Shown here piece after piece: positions 1-4,756 of a stretch of 6,433 bases of DNA (within the stretch, counting starts at the first letter, position 1; each line of letters starts with the position of its first letter). The stretch comes from Clostridia bacterium. Lineage in GTDB: Bacteria; Bacillota; Clostridia; Oscillospirales; CAG-272. The DNA lies in the NCBI GenBank assembly GCA_024408015.1, contig JAKSVJ010000074.1, positions 1 through 6,433 of the forward strand, read 5' to 3'. Below the pieces are notes generated by a model. The model saw nothing but the letters and a program-made list of their open reading frames with translations. It was not told the DNA's origin and searched no databases. A program made the position numbers and the translations under genes.

Positions 1-72
1 CGGTTTAATTGTCGACTCATCGATGGTTTGCGCACGGAGCTCAGAATAATGTGTGAAATTAATTTCTTCCAT
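1..72 (-). CDS. Start of an unidentified protein (3' part lies outside the window; faint RsmH-like N-terminus)
   Basis: Only the first 24 codons are visible (MEEINFTHYSELRAQTIDES followed by TIKP), open to the window edge. I chose the ATG at 72 because a GGAGG (82-78) stands 5 nt upstream; the other in-frame-looking ATG at 77 directly abuts that GGAGG and is in a different frame. The gene follows the 72-codon ORF by 12 nt, so it is probably co-transcribed with acpP. I do not recognise the product with confidence. The spacing of H, S, L, TID and IKP is reminiscent of the N-terminus of RsmH/MraW (16S rRNA m4C1402 methyltransferase), and the preceding ORF has an MraZ-like tail, as expected upstream of rsmH. 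However, the usual SVLLxE residues are not conserved, so this is a weak hypothesis. No catalytic motif is in view. Confidence 0.65.
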   Translation of the reverse strand, partial: MEEINFTHYSELRAQTIDESTIKP

Positions 73-84
73 TCCATCCTCCCA

Positions 85-303
85 CTAAATGGTTAATCCC
101 AAAGCTTCCATCGCACCGGAAATGTCATCCATGTTTTCATCCGCAGTAATTGCTTCGTATTTGTCCTTATCCCAAATCTCAATTCGACTACCAACACCTA
201 CAAGCACCACATCAGTGATGTTATCATTACGCTCAACTATTTCGTGAGCGATACGAGCAATCATGCTAGTTACTTTGTCTGTGTCAAAAAGAACCTTTGC
301 CAT
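85..303 (-). CDS. Small hybrid ORF: PyrR-like N-terminal half joined to MraZ-like C-terminal half
   Basis: This 72-residue protein has a GGGTG-like, rather weak ribosome site before the ATG at 303 and starts 10 nt after the acpP stop. Residues 6-37 align without gaps to the amino end of PyrR (B. subtilis form from memory: LDEQAIRRALTRIAHEMIER...), sharing D, RIAHE, ERN and LVG with RIAHEIVERN at 17-26. From about residue 32 the match switches to the last strand and helix of MraZ: VVLVGVGSRIEIW then a DK.YEA segment and a final acidic helix ending EALGL, comparable to B. subtilis MraZ VVIGVSNRIELW. PyrR catalysis needs the later PRPP-binding loop, and MraZ binds DNA with its two DxxGR-type loops; both are absent. 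Neither parent function can be assumed. It may be a small protein of new function, a relic of recombination, or an unrelated short family that happens to look this way. The intact frame, short gaps and following good ribosome site argue that it is translated. Confidence 0.7.
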   Translation of the reverse strand: MAKVLFDTDKVTSMIARIAHEIVERNDNITDVVLVGVGSRIEIWDKDKYEAITADENMDDISGAMEALGLTI

Positions 304-313
304 TAATCACCCA

Positions 314-541
314 TTAAGCTTCTGCGTTTTCAATGTAGTTGAGTACGTCGCCAACAGTTTCAAATGTTGCTACTACTTCATCAGGAATTGATACTCCTGT
401 TTCTTCCTCAATGCCCATCACCATTTCTACGATGTCTAAAGAATCCGCACCAAGGTCGTCCATTATTCTTGTCTCCACTGTGATGTCGTCTTCTTCAATT
501 CCTAGTTGTCTTGAAATAATTTTCTTTAATGTGTCTAACAT
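314..541 (-). CDS. acpP: Acyl carrier protein
   Basis: This 75-residue acidic protein is a standard-length discrete acyl carrier protein. The DSL motif at residues 33-35 (GADSLDIVEM) presents Ser34, where holo-ACP synthase attaches 4'-phosphopantetheine; acyl chains then ride on the thiol during fatty acid synthesis in the cytoplasm. The four-helix pattern is clear: helix I LDTLKKII, the DDLGADSLDIVEMVM helix II, and the closing VGDVLNYI helix. The start at 541 has a GGAGG (553-549) 7 nt upstream. It has its own promoter (611-583) and palindromic leader, and is followed by the 72-residue hybrid ORF rather than fab genes within view. A carrier protein for another pathway cannot be excluded because no partner synthase is visible, but the sequence looks like a housekeeping ACP. 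Confidence 0.93.
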   Translation of the reverse strand: MLDTLKKIISRQLGIEEDDITVETRIMDDLGADSLDIVEMVMGIEEETGVSIPDEVVATFETVGDVLNYIENAEA

Positions 542-562
542 GTCTTTCCCTCCGAAAAATGA

Positions 563-576
563 TGCCTATATAGGCA
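563..576. promoter_or_regulatory. Perfect 14-bp palindrome at the acpP transcript start
   Basis: TGCCTATATAGGCA reads the same on both strands. It begins where transcription from the acpP promoter is predicted to start (about 576) and ends 9 nt before the ribosome site at 553. It could be an operator, or the 5'-terminal hairpin of the mRNA (5-bp stem, AUAU loop). It does not resemble the FapR or FabT fatty-acid operators as I remember them. Function is inferred from position only. Confidence 0.45.
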
Positions 577-582
577 AGTGAT

Positions 583-611
583 AGTATATTGTATGTTGTT
601 GTATTTTGCAA
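583..611 (-). promoter_or_regulatory. Sigma-A promoter for acpP and downstream genes
   Basis: On the minus strand a TTGCAA -35 box (611-606) and TATACT -10 box (588-583) are separated by exactly 17 nt. Predicted initiation is near 576, giving a leader of about 35 nt before the acpP ATG. It lies in the only sizeable gap (542-642) between the upstream operon and acpP. No intrinsic terminator is seen between the 170-residue gene and this promoter, so read-through from upstream may add to expression. Confidence 0.75.
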
Positions 612-642
612 GTGTTTTGTGTGAAATTTATTCAAAAATTAA

Positions 643-1155
643 TTACTCGTCATCGACCATTTTTGCTTTCACATCAAGAACCTTTTGGTTTAATGCGTTT
701 GAGAATTCTTCGTTTATTTCTAGATATATTTCGTACAATTTTCCATTAAATTCAGTAACATAAATATATTTGTTTGCGCGAAAGTTCCTGCAGTAATTCA
801 TGCGAAGATCTGTTCTTCCGAACTTCTTATTATATGCTTCTTTTTCATCTCTTGTTTTAGGCTTTTTTACACAACCTTTACCTGTTACAAGGTCAATAGC
901 TGCAACACCTTCTCTTTTTTGTCCAGTTATCTTGTACACGCAAAGAGTTGTGTCTTTTAATTCGTATACATATTTTGATATACAAAAACGCAATGTTATA
1001 TATAAAGCGGCAATCAAAATGACATATGAAGCTATATTAAAATATATTGCATAAAGAGGAATAACACTTGACGATGCACTAACTATGATTGATAGAAGCA
1101 ATAAAGCTGCAGCTGTTATTATTCCCTTTTTGTTTGAATTTGGCATGTATTCCAT
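643..1155 (-). CDS. Small two-pass membrane protein of unknown function
   Basis: I do not recognise this 170-residue protein. It has two hydrophobic segments, about residues 11-31 and 36-59, joined by a very short turn. A cytosolic, lysine-rich C-terminal domain of about 110 residues follows, with alternating strands (YVYELKDTTLCVYKI, KYIYVTEFNGKLYEIYLEI) and a final helix (EEFSNALNQKVLDVKAKM). Two short hydrophobic helices followed by a beta domain is the layout of bacterial PH-like membrane proteins, but this is shape resemblance only. The start at 1155 overlaps almost directly with the end of the preceding gene (3-nt gap), and the AAGGTG ribosome site lies across that gene's stop codon, implying tight translational coupling. 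It is the last gene of the HD-GYP/tagO operon, so a job in envelope maintenance beside its partner is plausible but unproven. Confidence 0.85.
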   Translation of the reverse strand: MEYMPNSNKKGIITAAALLLLSIIVSASSSVIPLYAIYFNIASYVILIAALYITLRFCISKYVYELKDTTLCVYKITGQKREGVAAIDLVTGKGCVKKPKTRDEKEAYNKKFGRTDLRMNYCRNFRANKYIYVTEFNGKLYEIYLEINEEFSNALNQKVLDVKAKMVDDE

Positions 1156-1158
1156 TTA

Positions 1159-1944
1159 TCACCTTATTTGAAAATCAGAATCAGTATATTTTTGTCCGTT
1201 ATTTGAACCTATTGTGTAGTTTCCGACTGAATAACTGTATGAATAACTTCCATTTCCGAAATCAGAAACTGTATCAAAACCAAGTATCATACCATCTTTC
1301 ATGTTAATACTAATGGTGTCCTCGAGTTTCATATTGTCCATTTGACAAACAACAATCAATACATCATCTTCTATTTTGTATGAGATTATTTTATATTCTT
1401 CAGTTTTAAAAATTGAGAAATCTGGTATTGGTGAATGTAGCATAAATGTGTCTTGTTCACCCTTTGAAAAATAGTTCACATCGTCTGCAACACTATCTTC
1501 AACCATTATGTGTATTCCATCACAAATCTCTGTACTAATTACTTCTTGAAATCTGTTGTATTTTACAATCTTATATTTGTTTTTCCACTTGAAAACATCG
1601 TACATGTCATATCTTAAGTAAGTTTCATCACCGCTTGAGTTGAAATTACCCACATAGTTTGAAACCACTCTTGCGTAGAATGTTTCGTAGAACGGTATTT
1701 CGGATAAAACTTGTCTTATTTTTGCCTCATCCAAATTAACCAAATCTTCATCTGTTATTAATGTTGTTGGTGGATTTCCTGGAGGTGTATCGTTACCATT
1801 TGTTCTTTTTCCAAGAATCCAGTCTATGTTCATGACTCCTGTGCTAATAAGCACTGTAATTACCGCAAAGCAAACAAATAGAAAGGCCACAAGAATAGAA
1901 ATAACAGATAATAATGACTTTATGCCAGATGCATCTTTTTTCAT
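1159..1944 (-). CDS. Membrane-anchored extracytoplasmic protein of unknown function
   Basis: This 261-residue protein begins with a short basic stretch and one long hydrophobic segment (about residues 12-36). There is no signal-peptidase-like or lipobox cysteine site that I trust, so it is probably an N-terminally anchored protein facing outside. A Pro/Thr/Gly/Asn linker (about 46-62) leads to a domain of 190 residues rich in beta strands with repeated aromatic residues (KWKNKYKIVKYNRF, IFKTEEYKIISYKI, DDVLIVVCQM). The strand order is faintly like LolA/RseB-type lipid-binding sheets, but I cannot assign it. The tail contains a SYSYSYS stretch and is Asn/Ser/Gly-rich. A GGAGGG site 6 nt before the ATG supports the start. 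It lies 23 nt after tagO and 3 nt before the two-pass protein, suggesting the pair works together at the membrane. Confidence 0.88.
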   Translation of the reverse strand: MKKDASGIKSLLSVISILVAFLFVCFAVITVLISTGVMNIDWILGKRTNGNDTPPGNPPTTLITDEDLVNLDEAKIRQVLSEIPFYETFYARVVSNYVGNFNSSGDETYLRYDMYDVFKWKNKYKIVKYNRFQEVISTEICDGIHIMVEDSVADDVNYFSKGEQDTFMLHSPIPDFSIFKTEEYKIISYKIEDDVLIVVCQMDNMKLEDTISINMKDGMILGFDTVSDFGNGSYSYSYSVGNYTIGSNNGQKYTDSDFQIR

Positions 1945-1967
1945 TTATAGCCCTCCATTTTTTGTGT

Positions 1968-3017
1968 TTATTTTTTGAATTTTTTAGGTAACATTTTTAG
2001 CAAAGCATAAATTCCAAATGCCACTGCTGCAATCACAATAGCAATTGCTTTATCCCATATATACACTATAGCTGCTATGCAAAAAGCAATGGTAATTGCA
2101 TATAGAATGAGCATTGATTGTTTTACACTAAAGCCACTATCAATCATCATAAAGTGTATATGTTGTCTATCAGCTGAGAATGGGTGTTTGCCTTTTAATA
2201 ATCTTGCAAAGAATAATTCTACTGCGTCAGATACAGGAAGTCCCAAGATTAGCGCAGGAACTATAACTGATATTAATGCTGGTCCCTTAAATAGACCATA
2301 AACTGAAAGGCATCCCATCACATATCCTATAGAAAGTGCACCACAATCTCCCAAGAATATTTTTGCTGGTGGGAAATTATATGGTAAGAATCCAACTATA
2401 GCAAAGCAAAGTGCCACACTGATAGCCAAGCTTAATCCGTCACCAAGAATAAAGGCTGCAACAATCATTGTAATCAATGAAAATGTTGATGTACCACTAG
2501 CGAGGCCATCGAGTCCATCTATCATATTAACGGCATTGATAATAAGTGTTATCCACAAAACTGTAATCGGAATTGCGAATATACCAAGCTTTATATAGTG
2601 TCCGAAAAATTGGACATGTTCTATAGCTCCGCCAAACACGGCTGTCAAAGTTGATATGACGATTTGACATATAAATTTTATTACTGGTTTTAATTCTTTA
2701 ATGTCGTCTATCAAGCCAACAACAGCTGTTAGAACAAAACCAATTACCACTATTACATAAATCTTTGGAATCCCATTATTTGAGAACCACAAAGGAATAG
2801 TTGATAATAAAAACGAAAGTGCAATTGCAACACCACCCAAATATGGAACTGGAGAACTTTGCAATTTTCTTTTTCCATCCGGGATATCAACTACATTCTT
2901 TTTTATTGCTATTCTTTTCATTAGAGGTGTGGTGAAAAATGACACCGCAAATGCAACCACTGCTACCACAATTAGTAGCAAAGGATTGAATGGCAATATT
3001 TCTTTTAATTTTGTCAT
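1968..3017 (-). CDS. tagO: Undecaprenyl-phosphate sugar-1-phosphate transferase (TagO/WecA type, MraY superfamily)
   Basis: The enzyme transfers a HexNAc-1-phosphate (GlcNAc-1-P in TagO/WecA) from its UDP-sugar to undecaprenyl phosphate at the inner leaflet, the first committed step of teichoic acid or other surface glycans. At 349 residues it is the usual family length, with about ten or eleven hydrophobic helices. Family landmarks occur in order: GG at 61-62, the Mg-binding DDIKE at 104-108, NAVNMIDGLDGLA at 161-173, FLGDCG at 221-226 and the HIH of ADRQHIH at 282-288. The HIH loop and the SADRQ context favour TagO/WecA over MraY. GDCG replaces the more usual GDSG/GDTG, a mild variant. The ATG at 3017 has an AGGAA site 8 nt upstream. 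It sits 16 nt after the rhodanese gene inside the HD-GYP operon. The exact sugar and the glycan made cannot be read from the sequence. Confidence 0.92.
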   Translation of the reverse strand: MTKLKEILPFNPLLLIVVAVVAFAVSFFTTPLMKRIAIKKNVVDIPDGKRKLQSSPVPYLGGVAIALSFLLSTIPLWFSNNGIPKIYVIVVIGFVLTAVVGLIDDIKELKPVIKFICQIVISTLTAVFGGAIEHVQFFGHYIKLGIFAIPITVLWITLIINAVNMIDGLDGLASGTSTFSLITMIVAAFILGDGLSLAISVALCFAIVGFLPYNFPPAKIFLGDCGALSIGYVMGCLSVYGLFKGPALISVIVPALILGLPVSDAVELFFARLLKGKHPFSADRQHIHFMMIDSGFSVKQSMLILYAITIAFCIAAIVYIWDKAIAIVIAAVAFGIYALLKMLPKKFKK

Positions 3018-3033
3018 TATTAATTCCTATCTT

Positions 3034-3348
3034 TTATAGCATGCCGTATGGCCAACCTATAAGGCTTCCAATGTCATATACTTTTGTGTATCCATATGAA
3101 CTGATAAGCAAGGCTGCTTTGTGAGACCTTTCCCCACTTTTACAATATACAAGAATGGGTGTCTCTTTATTTCCAACTTCAAAATCAACTGATTCTGGAG
3201 TTATTTCATCTAAAGGAAGCAATATGGCATCTGATGCGTGGCCTGAAATGAACTCCGCCTCATCTCTAACGTCAATCATAACAAATGTTGGGTTTTCATC
3301 CATTATCTTCTTGGCTTCTTCAAATGATACTTTTTTTATTTCACCCAT
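3034..3348 (-). CDS. Single-domain rhodanese-like protein
   Basis: This 104-residue protein is one rhodanese domain and nothing else, with no signal peptide, so it is cytoplasmic. It shows the IDVRDEAEF motif at 25-33, followed by GH (36-37), then the active-site loop with Cys69 in YCKSGERSH, and a closing W-P-Y-G. Such domains carry persulfide sulfur on the cysteine and donate or detoxify it; the physiological acceptor is unknown here. I start it at the ATG at 3348, which has GGAG (3358-3355) 6 nt upstream. A longer reading from 3378 would overlap the HD-GYP gene and has no better site. It lies 13 nt after the HD-GYP stop and 16 nt before tagO, so it is operonic, but why a sulfurtransferase stands among envelope genes is unclear. 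Confidence 0.9.
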   Translation of the reverse strand: MGEIKKVSFEEAKKIMDENPTFVMIDVRDEAEFISGHASDAILLPLDEITPESVDFEVGNKETPILVYCKSGERSHKAALLISSYGYTKVYDIGSLIGWPYGML

Positions 3349-3361
3349 TATGATCTCCAAA

Positions 3362-4639
3362 TTATTGAATTTTATCAAGCGAAATGCTTATTGTTTCATC
3401 AATATCATTTAACAGCATGTTGTCAAATAACTCAAGAAATTCATCAACAAGCGCTGGGTCAAATTGTGTTCCTTTACCCTTTATAAGCTCTTCTCTAATT
3501 ACTTCTCTAGATAATGAATCTCTATATACTCTATTTGTTGACATTGCGTCATATGAATCGGCTATGCTAATAATTCTTGACATGAATGGTATATCAGTAC
3601 CCTTTAGTCCAAGAGGATATCCTGAGCCATCAAATCTTTCGTGGTGACTCTGAGCTATATAGTCAACTTCTTCAAGAGTTGTAATGTTCTTCAAAATATC
3701 AAAACCGATCGTCGTATGAGACTTAATAATCTGGAATTCTTCTTCTGTTAGTCTTCCTGGTTTATTCAAAACTATATCTGGAATGCCAATTTTACCAACA
3801 TCATGTAAAACAGCGATGTATCTAAGTCTACTTATATCATCGTCGCTCATGCCAATTTTTTCAGCCAATTTAACTGAATATTGGGCAACTCTTGCAGAAT
3901 GTCCCTTAGTATATTCATCTTTTGCATCAATTGCATCAGCCAAAGCTCTAACTATCTCAAGAGATAACTTTGAAATTTCAAGCTCTTTTTTGTAAATGAC
4001 CTCTGTTTGACGCTTAACTTCATTTTCAAGATTTTTTCTCAAATATTCTAGTTCCTGGTAGTCAGGTGTTTCAAGAGAGAACAAAAGTAACAAATCTGCT
4101 ATTGAGAAGCCAAACATAATAAGAAGAATATCTGGGAAGAAGAACATTTGAATTACTGTGCATGTAATTACAACAACTGCCAACAATAAGTTTGCTGTGA
4201 TCTGCCTTCTGTTCAAATTTTTGCTAAATATCAATGTGAGTGCTACAAAGTATAGTATGCAAAGAGTCGGTACAAGGTAGTTCGCAATAAATAATGGACC
4301 ACGCACGTATTCATGATTAACAAACGAGAACAAAGTGCCAGTAAATGCATTTATTACTAACATTGTTGCGTTCAAAAGAATGAAGACAGTTGGAAATATT
4401 TTAAATGCTTTCTTTTTGACACCAATACATTCAATTACATACATGATTGCAACAAGTTCACATATGTTTGCAAACAAGAAATATAGAGTATTCAATAAGA
4501 GGTTTAAAAAGTCGGGAATATTTGTAGAATGCTCAATTGTCAAAGCTGTAGATATATCTAATAATTCATCAACTAATACCATCCAAACAAACAATCTAAA
4601 TTGCTTATTGGCTTTTGTGTGGTTGGTATATTGGCCCAA
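3362..4639 (-). CDS. Membrane HD-GYP phosphodiesterase with multi-pass N-terminal sensor region
   Basis: The C-terminal half (about 225-410 of 425 residues) is an HD-GYP domain, the family that hydrolyses cyclic di-GMP. Every expected metal and signature residue is seen: H247 in the GHSAR stretch, HD at 279-280 (LHDVGKIGIP), H308, H332-H333 with the GYP triplet at 340-342 (HHERFDGSGYP), and D361 in IADSYDAM. Activity is therefore likely intact. Residues 14-188 hold about six or seven hydrophobic segments resembling the 7TM input regions of clostridial signalling proteins, and 190-230 is a charged coiled-coil linker. The frame begins with a TTG at 4639, with an AGGGA (4655-4651) 11 nt upstream and a promoter just beyond. 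The first internal ATG (residue 20) would cut into the first membrane helix and has no ribosome site. It is the first gene of the five-gene operon. The sensed signal is unknown. Confidence 0.93.
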   Translation of the reverse strand: MGQYTNHTKANKQFRLFVWMVLVDELLDISTALTIEHSTNIPDFLNLLLNTLYFLFANICELVAIMYVIECIGVKKKAFKIFPTVFILLNATMLVINAFTGTLFSFVNHEYVRGPLFIANYLVPTLCILYFVALTLIFSKNLNRRQITANLLLAVVVITCTVIQMFFFPDILLIMFGFSIADLLLLFSLETPDYQELEYLRKNLENEVKRQTEVIYKKELEISKLSLEIVRALADAIDAKDEYTKGHSARVAQYSVKLAEKIGMSDDDISRLRYIAVLHDVGKIGIPDIVLNKPGRLTEEEFQIIKSHTTIGFDILKNITTLEEVDYIAQSHHERFDGSGYPLGLKGTDIPFMSRIISIADSYDAMSTNRVYRDSLSREVIREELIKGKGTQFDPALVDEFLELFDNMLLNDIDETISISLDKIQ

Positions 4640-4650
4640 TTTTTATTATT

Positions 4651-4655
4651 TCCCT
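4651..4655 (-). promoter_or_regulatory. Ribosome binding site supporting a TTG start
   Basis: AGGGA precedes the TTG at 4639 by 11 nt, a somewhat long spacing. It is the only purine-rich site in the short leader (about 19 nt from the predicted transcript start), so it decides for TTG over the internal ATG at residue 20. Long spacing plus TTG suggests weak translation. Confidence 0.5.
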
Positions 4656-4674
4656 AGTATTGTTATTATACTAG
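4654..4674. promoter_or_regulatory. Inverted repeat across the -10 box (candidate operator)
   Basis: CTAGTAT (4654-4660) and ATACTAG (4668-4674) are perfect 7-bp inverted arms around a 7-nt spacer. The repeat covers the TATAAT box and the predicted start of the HD-GYP operon. A dimeric repressor bound here would block polymerase directly. I do not recognise the half-site. A/T-rich chance symmetry is possible. Confidence 0.45.
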
Positions 4675-4693
4675 TTATATATTTAAAAAGCAA
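4665..4693 (-). promoter_or_regulatory. Sigma-A promoter of the HD-GYP/rhodanese/tagO operon
   Basis: A TTGCTT -35 box (4693-4688) and a perfect TATAAT -10 box (4670-4665) are 17 nt apart. Initiation is expected near 4658, about 19 nt before the TTG start. The -35 box lies within the T-rich tail of the preceding terminator, so the two units are packed head to tail. No other promoter is evident down to the acpP gap. Confidence 0.75.
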
Positions 4694-4727
4694 CAAAATA
4701 CCCTTGGATTTTTGAGTCCAAGGGTAT
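4684..4727 (-). terminator. Intrinsic terminator after the flavin oxidoreductase
   Basis: On the minus strand an 11-bp perfect stem (ATACCCTTGGA at 4698-4708 with TCCAAGGGTAT at 4717-4727) closes an 8-nt loop, followed by an interrupted T-tract (TTTTGTTGCTTTTT, 4697-4684). It lies 29 nt after the stop codon. No comparable T-tract exists on the plus-strand side, so it acts in the direction of the genes. Confidence 0.88.
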
Positions 4728-4756
4728 AATTTTGAGTTTGATATTAACTACACAAA

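Noticed and set aside
339..581. 80-codon plus-strand frame opposite acpP
   Set aside because: Ser/Thr-rich, low-complexity translation antisense to a clear ACP gene, with no ribosome site.
612..642. Terminator after the 170-residue gene
   Set aside because: A/T-rich, but no G/C-containing stem followed by a T-tract on the minus strand.
1215..1260. SYSYSYS-coding stretch as a possible tandem repeat
   Set aside because: Only a few alternating Ser/Tyr codons, too short to be called a repeat.
578..1307. Plus-strand frames opposite the two unknown membrane proteins
   Set aside because: The minus-strand genes have ribosome sites, tight operon spacing and sensible membrane topology; the plus-strand frames have none of these.
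3349..3378. Longer rhodanese start at 3378
   Set aside because: It would overlap the HD-GYP gene, and the GGAG at 3358-3355 is placed correctly for the ATG at 3348.
4335..4715. 126-codon plus-strand frame running into the HD-GYP promoter region
   Set aside because: Antisense to the membrane part of the HD-GYP gene and through its promoter and terminator; no family features.
4698..4727. Hairpin acting as a plus-strand terminator
   Set aside because: The plus-strand side lacks a T-tract and no plus-strand gene ends there.
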